Below are positions 10,024-19,172 of a stretch of 64,000 bases of DNA, piece by piece. Numbering within the stretch: position 1 is the stretch's first letter; each line of letters opens with the position of its first letter. The notes beneath the pieces are model-generated. The model was not told where the DNA came from, did not search any database, and saw only the letters and a program-made list of their open reading frames with translations. Source of the stretch: Candidatus Sericytochromatia bacterium (GTDB lineage: Bacteria; Cyanobacteriota; Sericytochromatia; UBA7694); contig JADMKE010000017.1 of NCBI GenBank assembly GCA_018780035.1, positions 62,001-126,000 of the forward strand, written 5' to 3'. Made by a program: the position numbers and the translations under genes.

Positions 10024-11667
10024 TTACATCGGGAAATTGACCCCTGAATTGGACCTCAAAATACGCACAGGGGAATTGCTGGGGGGGGTAAAGTTGAGGC
10101 GTTGGCCCAAAGCAGCCCACATCGACTGTCCCCCTGTTTTCACCGTCAAAGTCGTATTTCCGGTGGGATTGTGATTGTCACTCCAGCAAAGCTCCGTCGC
10201 ATTGTGGTTATCCATCATTGAAATCGGGCAGAGTGACACACTGGGCCCCAAACCAAAGGTTTCACCATATTCATCTAAAAAAGCAAAGCGCCAGTGCATA
10301 AATTCATGGGCCCATATATTGCCCAAATCGGTGGTGTTTCGGCTATCCGAAGGGACACCTTCTTGTTTCTCAAGGCTGATCTGATTTCCAGGCAGGGCAT
10401 GAGAACGCCAAAAATCGCCCAGAATATCTTGGGTGGAAATACAGACATGGGGGTCTACAGGCAAAACATTCAGTGGCGGACAGCCCTTTTTGATATTTAA
10501 GCCGTAGGTTTTGATCCGGATCCGCCCTTCTGTGGCTTGGTACAAAAGCCGTGAGGCCTGTTGGATGATCTGATCAACCTGCGTGCGCATCGTCGGTTCA
10601 TCGGCAAAGCCATGCTCGCTGGCACTGCCCTCATAATAGACCTGAAAGCGCGGTTCCTCTTTGATTTCGTTTACGCTCAAGATACCATAGCCATCTCGGT
10701 ATTCCCCATCCAGGGTCACAGTTAAAAAGAGGGTATCGACATTGGCTGGGCGCAGCGAAAGTGTGTAGGTGCTCCCCAACAAGGCTCGGCTGTCGAGCTC
10801 GCGGAAAGCCAAATCGCTGGTGGGCAACAAAAATTGGTTGACTTCTTCACTGACGAGAATTTTGGCGCGCCCATCGATGGTAATATCAATGGCTTTGCCC
10901 CGCACATTGGGCACGCTGACAAAATAGGTCGTCTCTTTGTTGGGCTGATCGCGCTCCCGTTCTACCCCATCAAGCAGGGTCACAGGGGTATTTAATTTCA
11001 GGGGAAAACTGCTTAATTTATTCTTGAGGCCGCTTTCTTCGACCGGCACCGAAGGGGCCGTACCGGTGTGGATGGCAAATTGTTCGACGGTGGTATTGGG
11101 CAGATCCCCTTGGCCATCCCATGATGTCTCCAAAATCGCCGTGTTGCCAGGCACGCGTATACTCTGGCTCAGCTCTGTGACACGGGTAATCTCGGTGCCA
11201 TCACCCGACATCACTTTGACGCCTTGACCTGCGGGCAAGATACGCGATTGTTTAAAATTCAAGTAAAAATAGTCAGTCGGCCCACCAGCATAGATCACCT
11301 GACGGCGATTTTTGAGCCGGGCCCCTTGGGCCCCATAATCCATAGAAATAATCGCTTTGTAACCAGGAGGAAGCAGTTCAAAAGTGGGGGGCGGAGCCAC
11401 CAGAACCCCCGAAACAGCCACAAGTGGTGTGGGCGTGGCGGTGGGAAACGTAAGTGGGCCAGAAGCCCGAATCACGGGCTTACTGCTTTCAGCCAAAGAA
11501 GGAGGTGAGGTGGGTTTTAAAAAACTGTCGGGCTCAACAGATGGGGAAACCGTCTCTGAATTGGGTTTGAGCAGATTGTTCAGCAGCTCTGGGCTGCAAC
11601 TGCTGAGCAAAAAACCACTCAATATGAGACTGGTTCCCCGTTTGAAATTTTTCATTTTTTTTCCCAC
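10024..11667 (-). CDS. Lipoprotein with CLCA-like HExxH metalloprotease motif
   Basis: Lipobox LLSSC; WAHEFMHWRFAFLDEYGE resembles the HExxHxxxGxxDEY motif of CLCA N-terminal domains. Confidence 0.6.
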   Translation of the reverse strand: MGKKMKNFKRGTSLILSGFLLSSCSPELLNNLLKPNSETVSPSVEPDSFLKPTSPPSLAESSKPVIRASGPLTFPTATPTPLVAVSGVLVAPPPTFELLPPGYKAIISMDYGAQGARLKNRRQVIYAGGPTDYFYLNFKQSRILPAGQGVKVMSGDGTEITRVTELSQSIRVPGNTAILETSWDGQGDLPNTTVEQFAIHTGTAPSVPVEESGLKNKLSSFPLKLNTPVTLLDGVERERDQPNKETTYFVSVPNVRGKAIDITIDGRAKILVSEEVNQFLLPTSDLAFRELDSRALLGSTYTLSLRPANVDTLFLTVTLDGEYRDGYGILSVNEIKEEPRFQVYYEGSASEHGFADEPTMRTQVDQIIQQASRLLYQATEGRIRIKTYGLNIKKGCPPLNVLPVDPHVCISTQDILGDFWRSHALPGNQISLEKQEGVPSDSRNTTDLGNIWAHEFMHWRFAFLDEYGETFGLGPSVSLCPISMMDNHNATELCWSDNHNPTGNTTLTVKTGGQSMWAALGQRLNFTPPSNSPVRILRSNSGVNFPM

Positions 11668-11731
11668 TCTGCTAATAAAATTATTCGCGACTTTAGCTTA
11701 ACAGATATCAGCAGGAATGGGCAAAGGGCGC

Positions 11732-12628
11732 TTAGTTTAATTGATGTTTGGTTAAAATCTGTTTTGATTTCAGATGGGCGGGCACCTGTTTGAAGTCCCA
11801 AACAATGCCCAAAACCCCCAGCAGGCGCAAGAGATAATACGAGACGTCGATTTCCCACCAGAAAAAACCCTGGCGCACAGAGGTGGCATAATAATGATGG
11901 TTATTGTGCCAGCCTTCGCCCAGGGTGATCAGGGCCAACCAAAAATTATTGCGGCTGTCGTCTTTGGTGGCATAGCGGCGCGAACCCCAGACATGGCAGA
12001 GAGAATTAATCGTAAAGGTACCGTGGTAGAGTACCACCGTTGAGACAAAAAAGCCCCAGACCAACATTTGCATACCATTGCTGCCCAAAGCGGGCCAGAA
12101 TTGCTCCAGAGCTGTTCCCAAGAGCCAGAGAGTGAAGCCCAAAAGCACAGGTGGCAAAATATGGTTTTTGTCTAACCATACCAATTCTGGGAATTTGGCC
12201 AAATCGGGGATTTTGCGATAATCCGTCCCCACATTCTTTTGCAAAGGCACCCAGCCAATATGGCTCATCCAAAACCCACTTTGAATAGGTGAATGTAAAT
12301 CTTCGGGCAGATCTGAATACTTGTGGTGATGGCGGTGTTTTTCAGCCCACCAGAGTGGACCCTGTTGGGCGGAGGTCGCACCCAAAAAAGCAAATAAAAA
12401 TTGGGCCAGACGTGAGGTTTTAAATGTGCGGTGCGAAAAATAGCGGTGATAAAAGGCCGTAATCGCAAACATGCGAATCAGATAAAGGGCCGCTGCCATT
12501 GCCAACGCAACAGGGCTAACCCCAACAAAGAAGGCGCCCAGACAGGCCAGGTGCATAAGGATAAAAAAGGTCCAGCTGATCGGAGCGTAGGTGCGTTCAG
12601 TGGGCTGTGTCAGTGTTGCAAGTGCCAT
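11732..12628 (-). CDS. Delta-9-type acyl (CoA) fatty acid desaturase
   Basis: Histidine boxes HRYFSHR, HRHHHKYSD, EGWHNNHH. Confidence 0.92.
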   Translation of the reverse strand: MALATLTQPTERTYAPISWTFFILMHLACLGAFFVGVSPVALAMAAALYLIRMFAITAFYHRYFSHRTFKTSRLAQFLFAFLGATSAQQGPLWWAEKHRHHHKYSDLPEDLHSPIQSGFWMSHIGWVPLQKNVGTDYRKIPDLAKFPELVWLDKNHILPPVLLGFTLWLLGTALEQFWPALGSNGMQMLVWGFFVSTVVLYHGTFTINSLCHVWGSRRYATKDDSRNNFWLALITLGEGWHNNHHYYATSVRQGFFWWEIDVSYYLLRLLGVLGIVWDFKQVPAHLKSKQILTKHQLN

Positions 12629-12637
12629 AAAATCTGT

Positions 12638-12683
12638 CCTTTAAAATCGTGGGGAAATCATCCCATATTCCGATTTTAAAAGG
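12638..12683 (-). promoter_or_regulatory. Long inverted repeat overlapping the desaturase Shine-Dalgarno
   Basis: On the minus strand CCTTTTAAAATCG (12683-12671) pairs with CGATTTTAAAGG (12649-12638) with one bulge; a nested GGGA-TGATT-TCCC stem lies in the loop; AAAGGA is the likely SD before ATG 12628. Confidence 0.55.
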
Positions 12684-12720
12684 CCCAGAGAGCTTGCCCG
12701 TCACGGCTCAAAGAGAAGTG

Positions 12721-13269
12721 TCAAGGTTTGGTCATAGTTTGGTAAAAACTTGAAAGTGTGGTGCCTCCAGCTTGAAAACCAAGAGCCACGCCGTTCATGC
12801 AATAACGCAAACCTGTCGGGGCAGGACCATCGTCGAAAACATGGCCCAAATGGCCACCACAGCGAGAACAATGCACTTCTGTACGGGGTGAGCCAAAGAG
12901 ACTGCGGTCTTCTTTTTTACCAATCAAAGTGGCCGCCAGTGGCCGGGTATAACTGGGCCAGCCTGTACCTGAGTCGAATTTATCAGCAGAGCTAAACAGA
13001 GGCTGTTTACAGGCCGCGCAATAATAGACCCCTTTGGCTTTGCTGGCATGAAAGGGGCTGGTAAAGGCCCGCTCGGTGCCATGTTCGCGCAAGACATGGT
13101 AAGCCTGTGGTGAAAGCTGTTTTTTCCATTCAGCAGCCGTTTTGACCACTTTAAATTTTTCAAGGGTTTGGCTCTGTTTGTCTTTGGCATCCGAAGGGGT
13201 ACAGCCCGAAAGACCGGTTAGGGCCAAGAGACAGAACAGCAGGACAAGAGCAAAAAAAAGTTTAGACAT
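12721..13269 (-). CDS. msrB: Peptide-methionine (R)-S-oxide reductase, lipoprotein
   Basis: CAACKQPLFSSADKFDSGTGWPSYTRP, EVHCSRCGGHLGHVFDDGPAPTGLRYCMNG; lipobox LSGC. Confidence 0.95.
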   Translation of the reverse strand: MSKLFFALVLLFCLLALTGLSGCTPSDAKDKQSQTLEKFKVVKTAAEWKKQLSPQAYHVLREHGTERAFTSPFHASKAKGVYYCAACKQPLFSSADKFDSGTGWPSYTRPLAATLIGKKEDRSLFGSPRTEVHCSRCGGHLGHVFDDGPAPTGLRYCMNGVALGFQAGGTTLSSFYQTMTKP

Positions 13270-13316
13270 CCAAATGATACCTCTTCCCTGATTTTAGGTT
13301 AGTCCAAGGGTTTAAT

Positions 13317-13991
13317 TCAAGTCTCGTGGGATTCCACTGCCAAAAAAGTGCCAAAACCGACCGTCGATTTAAGCACGTATTCAGGCACAGACTCCAACTC
13401 ACTTGGGCTCAGAGCATATTGTTCACAGACCAAACTGAGACGGGGAGTTGAGGCCTCTGGGAGAGATTGCACAGGACTGATCGCGTGTTTAAGATCGCCC
13501 CGAAAATCGAGCCAAAGGCCCGTTTGGGGCTGGATCTCTGTGAGTGGGTTTTCCGCTGGGTCGTAGAGCATGAGCGCCCCGCCCAACATCGCAGGAATAT
13601 TCACATAGAGAACACTTACCTGCTGGGGATAAGGCAATTCGGTGCCATAGCCACGAATACTGTGGTCGATATGGCGCTCCACCCGCGCACTTTGGTTCAG
13701 GGCCAGGGCATTGAGATAATAGAGATTGATCTCAGGTCGCATCAGCTGTGCCAAATAGGTTGCTAAAAAGGGAAAGTCCTTCAGCACGCGTGGCAATTGG
13801 GCACTTTGAAAGATCACCGAAAAACCTTCGGTGGAGGCAAACCGCGCATTGAGGACGTTCTGGGCCAAATAGGGAGAGGCCAATAATTGATGCGTTAAAA
13901 ATTCCAAATAGGCAGATTCAAACAGCCCCTGTTGAAGTTGAAACAGGTCTGATTGCGTTTTTTTGCGTCGAAAAGGCCACATGCCATTCAT
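13317..13991 (-). CDS. 2OG-Fe(II) oxygenase-like protein
   Basis: HIDHS...GALMLYDP...LKHAISPV pattern (HxD...H). Confidence 0.6.
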   Translation of the reverse strand: MNGMWPFRRKKTQSDLFQLQQGLFESAYLEFLTHQLLASPYLAQNVLNARFASTEGFSVIFQSAQLPRVLKDFPFLATYLAQLMRPEINLYYLNALALNQSARVERHIDHSIRGYGTELPYPQQVSVLYVNIPAMLGGALMLYDPAENPLTEIQPQTGLWLDFRGDLKHAISPVQSLPEASTPRLSLVCEQYALSPSELESVPEYVLKSTVGFGTFLAVESHET

Positions 13992-14082
13992 TATAGCCGG
14001 GAAGGCTTTTAAGCGTTACACTGAGAGCAAAACAACCTGCCAAATCTAACCGATTCAGTTTGAAACACAAGGAGTGTGAAAG

Positions 14083-14406
14083 ATGGACGAGATGGAATTA
14101 TCCGTACATGAAGCAGCTGAACTGCTCAAAAGTGAAAATCCCCCCCGCTTGGTGGATGTGCGTGAAGAATTTGAACGCGAGATTTGCCTGATTCCCGGCA
14201 GCATTCAGCTGACTGAAGAGCTGGCCGAAGAAATGTTAGGCACTTGGGATAAAAACGCAGCGATTATTTTTACCTGTCACCACGGGGGCCGCAGCCGGGG
14301 AGCGGCTGAATATTTTGTGCAGCAAGGCTTTACCCAGGTCAAAAATTTGACCGGAGGCATCGACGCCTGGTCTTTGTATATCGACCCTGAAATTGCCCGT
14401 TATTAA
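14083..14406 (+). CDS. Rhodanese-like domain protein
   Basis: RLVDVREEFEREICLIPGSIQL and active-site loop CHHGGRSRGAAEYF. Confidence 0.9.
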   Translation: MDEMELSVHEAAELLKSENPPRLVDVREEFEREICLIPGSIQLTEELAEEMLGTWDKNAAIIFTCHHGGRSRGAAEYFVQQGFTQVKNLTGGIDAWSLYIDPEIARY

Positions 14407-15259
14407 CGTGAAAGTCAAAATTTCGCTCTTACAGGGCGGCTATTGCACCCACAGCCGCAAAATGGTCTTGCACGGCGAAGCCAACGAAACCTGTCAATTT
14501 CCCTCTCTCTTTGCAGTGATTGAGCACCCCACTGAAGGCATTTTGCTCTACGACACGGGTTACAGTGAGCATTTTTTTGGGGCCACCCGGCGCTATCCCT
14601 ACCGACTCTACGCCCAGGTCACTCCGGTTTTTCTCAAACCCGAAGAAACCGCTGTGGCCCAACTCAGGGAGCGTGGAATTTCTGCCAATGAGGTCAAATA
14701 CATTCTGGTCTCCCATTTTCATGGTGACCATGTGACGGGGCTGCGCGACTTTCCCAAAGCCCGGTTTGTCTGTTTGCACCAAGGCTATGAACAGGTACGT
14801 TCGCTCAAAGGCATCGCGGCCACACGCAAAGGTTTTTTGCCTGCTCTGATGCCCGACGATTTTGAGCGCAGGGCTCTGCTGATCGACCGCGAAGACAGCC
14901 CTTTGCGCATCGCTCCAGTGCCCCCTTTTGCCTATAGCTACGACCTCTTTGGCGATGGCAGCATTGTTCTGATTCCATTAGAAGGCCATTTTTGTGGTCA
15001 ACTCGGCGCTTTGATTCAAACCACCCAGGGCCCGCTCTTTTTGATTGCCGATGCCTGTTGGCTGCGCGAGGGCTATCTTGAGCAGCGTTTGCCCCACCCT
15101 TTGGCAATGACCCTGATGAATAACCCGAGCCAGTACAAACAGGATCTTGCTGACATACTCAGCTACCACACCCAAAATCCCGAGACAGCGATCATGCCCT
15201 CACACTGCATTCCTTCGTTTCAGGAATTTGTATCTGCAGGCCAGACACCCAGCGCATGA
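14393..15259 (+). CDS. MBL-fold metallo-hydrolase (N-acyl-homoserine lactonase-like)
   Basis: SHFHGDHVTGLRDFP (HxHxDH), PLEGHFCGQLG, IADACW. The start may be GTG 14408. Confidence 0.8.
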   Translation: MPVINVKVKISLLQGGYCTHSRKMVLHGEANETCQFPSLFAVIEHPTEGILLYDTGYSEHFFGATRRYPYRLYAQVTPVFLKPEETAVAQLRERGISANEVKYILVSHFHGDHVTGLRDFPKARFVCLHQGYEQVRSLKGIAATRKGFLPALMPDDFERRALLIDREDSPLRIAPVPPFAYSYDLFGDGSIVLIPLEGHFCGQLGALIQTTQGPLFLIADACWLREGYLEQRLPHPLAMTLMNNPSQYKQDLADILSYHTQNPETAIMPSHCIPSFQEFVSAGQTPSA

Positions 15260-15855
15260 ATCCGCTTGAAACGGCCCTTGTGTCCCTGATTCACTCGGAA
15301 ACCAGCCCTGAAACTGTTTTTAAGGCCCTCGCTGAGCAACCTGAAGTTGGTATCGCCACTTTATTCACAGCCATCGAAGGCAAATTGATATCCTTTCCTC
15401 CCAATGGTTATTTCCGCGACATCATTGAAAATCTTGAAGGAGTGCTCTGGTTATTGGCCGAAGCCAATCCCCAGCCTGTGATTGACGCCCTTGAGACCCA
15501 TCCTCAACACGCTGTTAGCTTGGTTTGGGCCCTGGGGTCGAGCAAAAGCCCTCTGGCCCTTAAGGCCCTGATTCAGGCGAGCACCCACAAAGAGCCCTGG
15601 GTGCGCTGGGCAGCGGCAGAGGGATTGGTACGGTTCAAGCGCAAAACCCTGCTGCCAGTCTTTCACAGGCTACTCAGAGACCGCTCTTCAACAGTGGCTT
15701 TTACGGCCCTGGAAGGCCTTCACAAACTCAAAGACCCCCGTTCAAAAGAGGCACTGGAAATCTATTTGCGCAAAAAAAGTCTGGCGATGGGCGCACGCCA
15801 ATTGGCCGAAGAAACCTTGGCTGCTATTCTGGAGAAAGCTGAAACAAGTCAGTGA
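15256..15855 (+). CDS. HEAT-repeat protein
   Basis: Repeated helical units (PWVRWAAAEGLVRF, RSSTVAFTALEGLHKL). Overlaps its neighbours by 4 bp. Confidence 0.65.
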   Translation: MNPLETALVSLIHSETSPETVFKALAEQPEVGIATLFTAIEGKLISFPPNGYFRDIIENLEGVLWLLAEANPQPVIDALETHPQHAVSLVWALGSSKSPLALKALIQASTHKEPWVRWAAAEGLVRFKRKTLLPVFHRLLRDRSSTVAFTALEGLHKLKDPRSKEALEIYLRKKSLAMGARQLAEETLAAILEKAETSQ

Positions 15856-16610
15856 TAAGGGCCGACGGCAAAGCCCCGTGTGAGCGAAGTCAATTCTTTG
15901 CTTGGCGCGGGGCAGGTGGTTTCGAGCCATGTTTGGGTGGTTTCGGGCTGGGCAAAGGGGTTCAAAGCTTCCCCAAATTGCCTTTACTCGCTTGGCTGAC
16001 CACGCTGATCGGGCTGTTGATTTTGCCCAATACAATCGGAGCAGGGGGGGGGGGGGGCGGTGCTGGTTTTATTGGCACAGCTTTGCTCATGCTGCTGGTG
16101 AAAGGGTTTCTGCTCAGTCTCAAAAATATGACATCCCCTTTTGTGTATTTCAAAGTATTGAGCGTGGATCTCTTGGGCTTTGGCTTACTTTGGGGTTGGT
16201 TGGTCTTGCCCTCGAATTTGGCCGAAACCCATTTTTCCCATGATTGGGCAGTAAAACGCCAGATGATTAAACTTCAAACCCTGCTTGAAACTTACGCGGT
16301 GGATGTCGGCGGTTTGTATCCCCAAAACAGAGAGCAGTTAAAACAACAGGCGCTGAGGGGTCAATATTGGAAAGAATTGGATTTGCCAAGTTGCCAGCCT
16401 TATTTTCTTTGGCAGGGAATAGAAAACCAGCTCAAAGGCAGGATTCCTGTCAAAAGAAAAACCTTTCTGGAAGGTTCAGATCCCGTTCAGGCCTGTGCCA
16501 TCCGCCATTTGCCATTGGACAATTTCTCTGGCTATTTTATCTATGGCTATGGCCCTGAACAAACACGCATCAAAGACAAAGGGCTGGACTTTTTCCTCAG
16601 CAACGGTTAA
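15852..16610 (+). CDS. Membrane protein with C-terminal pseudopilin (GspG-like) region; contains a G14 tract
   Basis: TM segments, then MIKLQTLLETYAVDVGGLYPQNREQLKQQ; a paralogue lies at 20191-20907. Confidence 0.55.
   Translation: MIRADGKAPCERSQFFAWRGAGGFEPCLGGFGLGKGVQSFPKLPLLAWLTTLIGLLILPNTIGAGGGGGGAGFIGTALLMLLVKGFLLSLKNMTSPFVYFKVLSVDLLGFGLLWGWLVLPSNLAETHFSHDWAVKRQMIKLQTLLETYAVDVGGLYPQNREQLKQQALRGQYWKELDLPSCQPYFLWQGIENQLKGRIPVKRKTFLEGSDPVQACAIRHLPLDNFSGYFIYGYGPEQTRIKDKGLDFFLSNG
16044..16057 (+). repeat. G14 homopolymer inside a CDS
   Basis: Counted directly: gca + 14 g + cgg. Confidence 0.9.
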
Positions 16611-16999
16611 ACGGTGTCTTCCATTTGGGTGGCAATCCACCAGGTGGTGCCGCCTGCATCTTTGACGCCACCGCGTTTGTCGGCATCCTGTTTTTTGACA
16701 GGCACTTGCACTGATTCGGCCCCAAAGGCCAACGCTTTGGCATAGGTCGCATCAACATCGGCAACATAAATATGCACATGGGCATCAAGCGCAGGCCAAT
16801 CTGGCGTAGCATCGGCCAGCATGATCACGGTATCCTCTATTTTGGCTTCGGCATGCATCAAACGGCCTTCTCCATCTGGGAACTGGCGCAAAGGCGTGGC
16901 CGCAAAAACCTCAGTTAAAAAGGCCAAGCTGGCAGCTGCATCCTTGACGATTAAATAGGGCGAGACGGAATTATAGCCAAGGGGTTTAAATGCGGGCAT
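16607..16999 (-). CDS. VOC / glyoxalase-like (PhnB-type) family protein
   Basis: SPYLIVKDAAASLAFLTEVFAA, HVHIYVADVDATYAKALAFGAES, KDAGGTTWWIATQ. Confidence 0.85.
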   Translation of the reverse strand: MPAFKPLGYNSVSPYLIVKDAAASLAFLTEVFAATPLRQFPDGEGRLMHAEAKIEDTVIMLADATPDWPALDAHVHIYVADVDATYAKALAFGAESVQVPVKKQDADKRGGVKDAGGTTWWIATQMEDTV

Positions 17000-17056
17000 T
17001 GTAAGACTCCTCAAAAGAATGTAGAATGTATATTGATGTATTCATCATTCGCTTAT

Positions 17057-17098
17057 CAAATACCGAATGGCAAATACCGAGCGGCAAATACCAAAAAT
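17057..17098. repeat. Three 14-bp direct repeats, core CAAATACC
   Basis: CAAATACC begins at 17057, 17071 and 17085 in a divergent intergenic region. Confidence 0.75.
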
Positions 17099-17158
17099 AC
17101 TTTTTAAATTTCAGGTTAGAATGAAACACCCCATCCTGCTCACAAAGGAATATTTTCC

Positions 17159-17596
17159 ATGAAAATAACCACTCTCTGTTTCACTGCCAGTTTGCTATTT
17201 TTACCTGGATGTGCAGCCCGTGAAAAGGCCCCAGAAAGAGCCAGCAACACTCAGCAGGCAAATTGTTGTCTGATCCAGATTCACAACACATTGGCCACCG
17301 AGGTTGAATTGGATTATTCTGAATTTTCAGTCAACCACGCTTCGGATCCCACCCAACAAAATCACAGCCAGACGGGCTCTCTGGCATTAAAAAATGAAAA
17401 AATCGCGCCAGGCAAACAGTTTAAAGACAATCTCAGCAAAGGCACCCAGCTCAAAATTCGCTTTCGGATGCCCGGTCAAACCCAAATGCGGGAAGAGACC
17501 ATCCCCATCGCCGATTTTCTGCTGATCACCATTGGCGCAGAGGGCCTCAAAACCGAAAGTCTGCCAGCCGCTAAAAGGCCTTTGCTGGCGTTATAA
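17159..17596 (+). CDS. Hypothetical lipoprotein
   Basis: MKITTLCFTASLLFLPGC lipobox. Confidence 0.65.
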   Translation: MKITTLCFTASLLFLPGCAAREKAPERASNTQQANCCLIQIHNTLATEVELDYSEFSVNHASDPTQQNHSQTGSLALKNEKIAPGKQFKDNLSKGTQLKIRFRMPGQTQMREETIPIADFLLITIGAEGLKTESLPAAKRPLLAL

Positions 17597-17616
17597 ACAC
17601 TCTCAGGAGAACCAAA

Positions 17617-18189
17617 ATGAAACTCTTTTACAACCCCCGCAGCCGTGCCAGCATTGCCAAATGGCTGCTCGACGAATTCCAAGTGGCATACGAGTTGGTC
17701 CCGATTGATTTTGAAAAAAAAGAACACAAAACCCCAGCCTTTTTGGCCATCAACCCCGCGGGCAAATTGCCTGCTTTGCTCGATGAGGGCCAAAAGATCT
17801 TTGAAACCGTGGCGATAGGGCTCTATCTCGCCGAAAAATACCCCGAAGCTGGCTTGGCACCGCCGATTGGCTCGCCTGAGCGGGGAAGATTTCTCTCGCT
17901 GATGGTCTTTGCCACCTCGCAATTGGAGCCCGCCATGGGCGATAGCCTGCTCAAGGTCGAAACCTCTGTGTACCGCGGTTGGAACGATTTTGCCAATTGC
18001 GAAGCCCTGATCGCCAAAGAAATTGGCGAGGGCCCGTACCTCTTTGGTGAGCAGTTTACGGTCGCAGATATATTGATCGGTTCGCAGTTTATTTGGAAGC
18101 GCATGTTTGGTGCTGATACCGAGCATCCGGTCGTGCGTGACTACGTCAATCGCTTACAAGAGCGGCCCCACAGTGTCAAAATGGGCTGA
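17617..18189 (+). CDS. Glutathione S-transferase family protein
   Basis: Thioredoxin-like N-terminus, NPAGKLPALLDEG, AIGLYLAEKYPE, FTVADILIGSQF. Confidence 0.9.
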   Translation: MKLFYNPRSRASIAKWLLDEFQVAYELVPIDFEKKEHKTPAFLAINPAGKLPALLDEGQKIFETVAIGLYLAEKYPEAGLAPPIGSPERGRFLSLMVFATSQLEPAMGDSLLKVETSVYRGWNDFANCEALIAKEIGEGPYLFGEQFTVADILIGSQFIWKRMFGADTEHPVVRDYVNRLQERPHSVKMG

Positions 18190-18316
18190 GTAAAATAGGT
18201 CCTTGCAGGTATGTTGAATCAAACATGACATCTCTGACAAGAGCAGGGTGCAAGCTCCACCGATTGAAATGTGAAATAATAAAATTAATCATCAATCTAT
18301 TCAAGGAGGGATGTTT

Positions 18317-18652
18317 ATGGCTGCCAGAAAAACGTCCATCAAAGCAGCTCCCCAAGAGTTAGGGGTTGAAACAATTTTAAAAAACTGCATTGAATTTTTA
18401 AATAAATTTCAAACCAATGCTCAGGCTTATAAAAATTTTTTAGTCGAAGAGGCAGAGTTGGACGAGACTGAACAATTCTGGAAAATAACCCTGGGTTATG
18501 ACAAGCTCAAAACATATACCAACCCGACTCAATTATCCCGTATTCTCGCCCCATATGATGTTTTTGAGCGAGAATACAAGATTTTCAAAGTTCATGCTGT
18601 AACAGGGAAAGTTATCTCTATGAAAATCAGAGAAAATGTCACCACACTCTAA
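18317..18652 (+). CDS. Small protein upstream of a PIN-like gene (possible antitoxin/partner)
   Basis: Overlaps the next ORF by 17 bp; ends FKVHAVTGKVISMKIREN. Confidence 0.5.
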   Translation: MAARKTSIKAAPQELGVETILKNCIEFLNKFQTNAQAYKNFLVEEAELDETEQFWKITLGYDKLKTYTNPTQLSRILAPYDVFEREYKIFKVHAVTGKVISMKIRENVTTL

Positions 18653-19148
18653 AGTAGAATCACTCATATTTTCCTACTTAAACAAAGGGATTTTGATTGA
18701 TGCCAATTTATTGCTTGTATTGGTTTTGGGCTTGACTCATCAAGGCATTTTAAAAAACCACCCTAAAACGGCTAAGTATGCTGTTGATGATTTTCATGCC
18801 CTGCAAAAGTTGCTGGATTTGTTTCAAACCAGTCTGACGACACCTCAAATCCTGACGGAAGTCAGTAATCTGGCTGCCCCACAAAGACTGGGTCAACATA
18901 AACAGGTATTTGGCAAGGTTTGGCAAGCTTTGACAAGCAATTATCTTGAAGTTTACTTGCCTGCGAAGGACATTATCCTAAAAAACATCTGGTATTTTCA
19001 ACACTATGGCTTGACCGATGCGGGTATCCTGACACTTCTCAACGAAAGAGATGTGCTTTTTTTAAGCAACGATCGGCCCTTGGTGAATCAAGCCATAAGC
19101 TTGGGAAGACCCTGTCTGCTTTATGATGACTTACGCTCACCCAGTTAA
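18636..19148 (+). CDS. PIN-domain-like protein (putative toxin-type RNase)
   Basis: Acidic residues in PIN-like positions: GILIDANLLL, LTEVSNL, GLTDAGIL, FLSNDRPLV. Confidence 0.55.
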   Translation: MSPHSKVESLIFSYLNKGILIDANLLLVLVLGLTHQGILKNHPKTAKYAVDDFHALQKLLDLFQTSLTTPQILTEVSNLAAPQRLGQHKQVFGKVWQALTSNYLEVYLPAKDIILKNIWYFQHYGLTDAGILTLLNERDVLFLSNDRPLVNQAISLGRPCLLYDDLRSPS

Positions 19149-19172
19149 AGACTCAAAGAAAGAAACACCGCC

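Noticed and set aside
9990-10032. GCGCTAGCGC palindrome and repeated CTTTTACAT between the Omp85-like and CLCA-like genes
   Set aside because: Short and partly coding; no T-run or clear stem to support a terminator.
17476-18126. 216-aa minus-strand ORF opposite the GST gene
   Set aside because: Antisense shadow of a clear GST; low-complexity, no domain signal.
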